From the NCBI GenBank assembly GCA_030614245.1, contig JAUWKK010000226.1, positions 1 to 5,211 of the forward strand: a stretch of 5,211 nt of DNA. The letters are read 5' to 3'. Shown here piece after piece: positions 4,963-5,211 of this stretch. This DNA is from Planctomycetota bacterium (GTDB lineage: Bacteria; Planctomycetota; PUPC01; JABMSA01; JAUWKK01). The notes below the pieces were generated by a model. That model had not been told where the DNA came from and ran no database searches. It saw nothing but the letters and a program-made list of their open reading frames with translations. Position 1 is the stretch's first letter. The number at the start of each line of letters is the position of its first letter. The translations under genes and the position numbers were made by a program.

Positions 4963-5211
4963 GTGGACCGATGGAACAGCTCGACCAGCATCGGGGGATC
5001 GCCGACATCAGGCAGACGCTCTCATCAGCCAAACGCGAACTCATGGCCCTGCTGACGCCGCAGGGGCACTGGGAGGGCGAGCTGTCCAGCAGCGCGCTCT
5101 CGACCGCCACGGCCATCGCGGCCTGGCGCGAGCACCTGCCCGCGAGGATGTCCAGACGCATCGACAGGGCCATTCGACGCGGCGTCGAATTCCTGACGCG
5201 GGCGCAGAGAG
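4959..5211 (+). CDS. Squalene-hopene cyclase-like terpene cyclase, N-terminal part (runs off window)
   Basis: About 84 codons of an open frame reach the right edge without a stop. The block LLTPQGHWEGELSSSAL (about residues 31-47), followed by STATAIAAW, matches the N-terminal region of class II triterpene cyclases of the squalene-hopene cyclase family. In that family a Q/PxGHW...EL motif precedes the first repeat helices. The family protonates and cyclises squalene or related polyprenyls at the membrane; the catalytic DxDD motif would lie beyond this window, so activity cannot be judged. Two starts are possible. GTG 4959 overlaps the previous stop as GTGA, suggesting translational coupling. 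ATG 4971 has a weak GAGTGGA placed only 3 nt upstream. I prefer neither strongly. Its position after a polyprenyl synthase fits a cyclic terpenoid pathway. Confidence 0.8.
   Translation, partial: MSGPMEQLDQHRGIADIRQTLSSAKRELMALLTPQGHWEGELSSSALSTATAIAAWREHLPARMSRRIDRAIRRGVEFLTRAQR

Noticed and set aside
1..5211. CRISPR array, tRNA, rRNA or transposase
   Set aside because: No regularly spaced direct repeats with spacers, no cloverleaf noticed, and no transposase-like protein in any frame.

Overview
The window looks like a stretch of a GC-rich bacterial genome carrying an isoprenoid (terpenoid) biosynthesis operon. All five coding regions lie on the + strand in one tightly packed run: an iron-sulfur protein (344-1366), a radical SAM protein (1350-2927), a DUF116-polyprenyl synthase fusion (2939-4627), a short prenyltransferase/squalene-cyclase-repeat protein (4648-4962), and the first ~84 codons of a squalene-hopene-cyclase-like enzyme that runs off the right edge (4959-5211). 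Gene 2 overlaps gene 1 by 17 nt, genes 2 and 3 are 11 nt apart, genes 3 and 4 are 20 nt apart, and genes 4 and 5 share a GTGA overlap if gene 5 starts at its GTG. This points to one co-transcribed unit. The protein style (a cyclase with GHWEGELSSSALSTATA, a DUF116-fused prenyl synthase, a ferredoxin with an ACFPRAVKWLF motif) reminds me most of Planctomycetota, perhaps Phycisphaerae-type lineages. That assignment is inference from memory of protein families and was not tested.

Left end (1-331): about 330 bases with no gene I can support. It holds two identical 17-nt inverted repeats 99 nt apart and, just before gene 1, two oppositely oriented arrays of three 7-nt units. Any promoter for the operon should lie here, but I see no convincing one.

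How the genes may work together: the DUF116-polyprenyl synthase would condense isoprenyl diphosphates into a linear polyprenyl chain. The cyclase starting at 4959 would cyclise a polyprenyl-derived substrate. The radical SAM protein would carry out a radical modification (type unknown), and the [4Fe-4S] protein could supply electrons to it or to the Cys-rich DUF116 domain. Product and reaction order cannot be read from the sequence.

The most unusual feature is a short palindromic repeat present in two copies that differ at 1 of 33 positions. Both copies sit inside coding sequence and are read in the same phase, giving the same peptide STSKLCLNVPP. Copy 1 (708-775) lies in the linker between two domains of the iron-sulfur protein. 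Copy 2 (4660-4692) forms the N-terminus of the short prenyltransferase-repeat protein, which looks 5'-truncated. The pattern resembles the protein-coding palindromic elements (RPE) described in Rickettsia, here in what appears to be an unrelated organism.
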